The notes below the pieces were generated by a model that made no database searches, was not told the origin of the DNA, and saw only the letters and a list, made by a program, of their open reading frames with translations. From an uncultured Mycobacteriaceae bacterium (GTDB lineage: Bacteria; Actinomycetota; Actinomycetes; Mycobacteriales; Mycobacteriaceae), in contig CADEGF010000028.1 in the NCBI GenBank assembly GCA_902826815.1, positions 20,930 to 84,929 of the forward strand: a DNA stretch of 64,000 nucleotides, in the 5' to 3' direction. Positions 63,490 through 64,000 of this stretch are shown here, piece after piece. Position 1 is the first letter of the stretch. Every line of letters begins with the position of its first letter. The position numbers were made by a program, and so were the translations under genes.

Positions 63490-64000
63490 GTGCCGATCGC
63501 CACTCCGTACGAGGATCTGCTGCGCGTGGTGCTTGAGCGCGGCACACCGAAATCGGATCGCACCGGCACCGGCACCCGCAGCCTGTTCGGCCACCAGCTG
63601 CGCTACGACCTGTCGGCGGGCTTCCCGCTGATCACCACCAAGAAGGTGCACACCAAGTCGGTGATCTACGAGCTGTTGTGGTTCCTGCGCGGCGACTCGA
63701 ACGTGCGCTGGCTGCAGGAGCGAGGCGTCACCATCTGGGACGAATGGGCCAGCGAGGCAGGCGATCTCGGCCCGGTCTACGGCGTGCAGTGGCGATCCTG
63801 GCCGACGCCGTCCGGTGAGCACATCGACCAGATCAGCGCGGCGCTCGAGCTGCTGAAGTCCGACCCGGACTCGCGACGCAACATCGTCTCGGCGTGGAAC
63901 GTCGGCGAGATCCCGCAGATGGCGTTGCCGCCGTGCCACGCGTTCTTCCAGTTCTACGTGGCCGACGGCAGGCTGTCGTGTCAGCTCTACCAGCGCAGCG
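63490..64000 (+). CDS. thyA: thymidylate synthase ThyA (3' end outside window)
   Basis: 170 residues visible from GTG 63490. [37 protein letters not shown] (folate/dUMP entrance), [56 protein letters not shown], and the catalytic Cys in [13 protein letters not shown], then SCQLYQRS. It converts dUMP to dTMP with methylene-tetrahydrofolate. The stop is beyond base 64000. TAAGCT (63477-63482) 7 nt upstream suggests a leaderless start. It is divergent from the dienelactone hydrolase, with only 43 nt between the starts. Confidence 0.95.
   Translation, partial: MPIATPYEDLLRVVLERGTPKSDRTGTGTRSLFGHQLRYDLSAGFPLITTKKVHTKSVIYELLWFLRGDSNVRWLQERGVTIWDEWASEAGDLGPVYGVQWRSWPTPSGEHIDQISAALELLKSDPDSRRNIVSAWNVGEIPQMALPPCHAFFQFYVADGRLSCQLYQRS

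Overview
The window is a high-GC actinobacterial chromosome segment from a mycobacterium, most likely a rapidly growing (Mycolicibacterium-type) species. Grounds: mycothione reductase, PptT-type phosphopantetheinyl transferase, EfpA, a KmtR-type metal sensor, SirR, many GTG starts, and gene order matching two blocks of the M. tuberculosis chromosome as I remember them (about Rv2855 to Rv2836c, and about Rv2800 to Rv2764c). The matches come from recognising protein sequences, not from a search. No rRNA, tRNA, CRISPR array, transposase or prophage gene was seen.

Layout. 1-3.5 kb: right end of a large AfsR/SARP-like ATPase regulator, a methyltransferase and an ArsR regulator. 3.5-7.7 kb: a cobalt/nickel locus with KmtR, a 67-residue peptide that is one third histidine, and a CbiM-PDGLE-CbiQ-CbiO importer, with superoxide dismutase converging on it. 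7.8-11.3 kb: siderophore-interacting protein, mycothione reductase and a hydrolase on the minus strand. 11.3-16.9 kb: GNAT, a ChlI/VWA chelatase-like protein, CobO, CobB and CysG (corrinoid and siroheme synthesis). 16.9-21.5 kb: EfpA, a tandem EfpA paralogue, and a hydrolase-cyclase fusion. 21.5-32 kb: ProS, two small minus-strand genes, then rimP-nusA-ylxR-infB-rbfA-nrnA-MATE, a classical transcription/translation operon.

32-41.6 kb is accessory: a frameshifted oxidoreductase beside a decayed gene, a small secreted protein, a methyltransferase, an enoyl-CoA hydratase, DUF2277 and DUF1802, a CocE-type hydrolase, and a TetR/sulfotransferase divergent pair with its operator. 41.7-44.2 kb: phosphoesterase, PptT and TruB with overlapping ends. 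44.2-49.5 kb: a cytochrome P450, an AraC regulator, a MarR-MFS operon with operator, and SirR. 49.6-56.7 kb: ribF, rpsO, pnp, pepR, a class A beta-lactamase and a zinc-finger rhomboid. 56.9-64 kb: a YchJ-like protein, ald/aldR, a secreted peptide, dapB and its two followers, a membrane protein, a CitE-like lyase, a dienelactone hydrolase and the 5' part of thyA.

How the parts connect. Metal handling recurs: cobalt/nickel import sits 5 kb from cobalamin synthesis genes, and the importer and SodA share a nearly identical 22-bp palindrome in the same orientation relative to each gene. At least 19 genes carry a TANNNT hexamer 5-8 nt before the start codon and little or no Shine-Dalgarno sequence, the signature of leaderless mycobacterial transcripts. 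Two dispersed intergenic repeat families are present: a 58-62 bp inverted repeat (three copies) and an approximately 40 bp element encoding the octapeptide MTSEGERE (two copies plus a partial).
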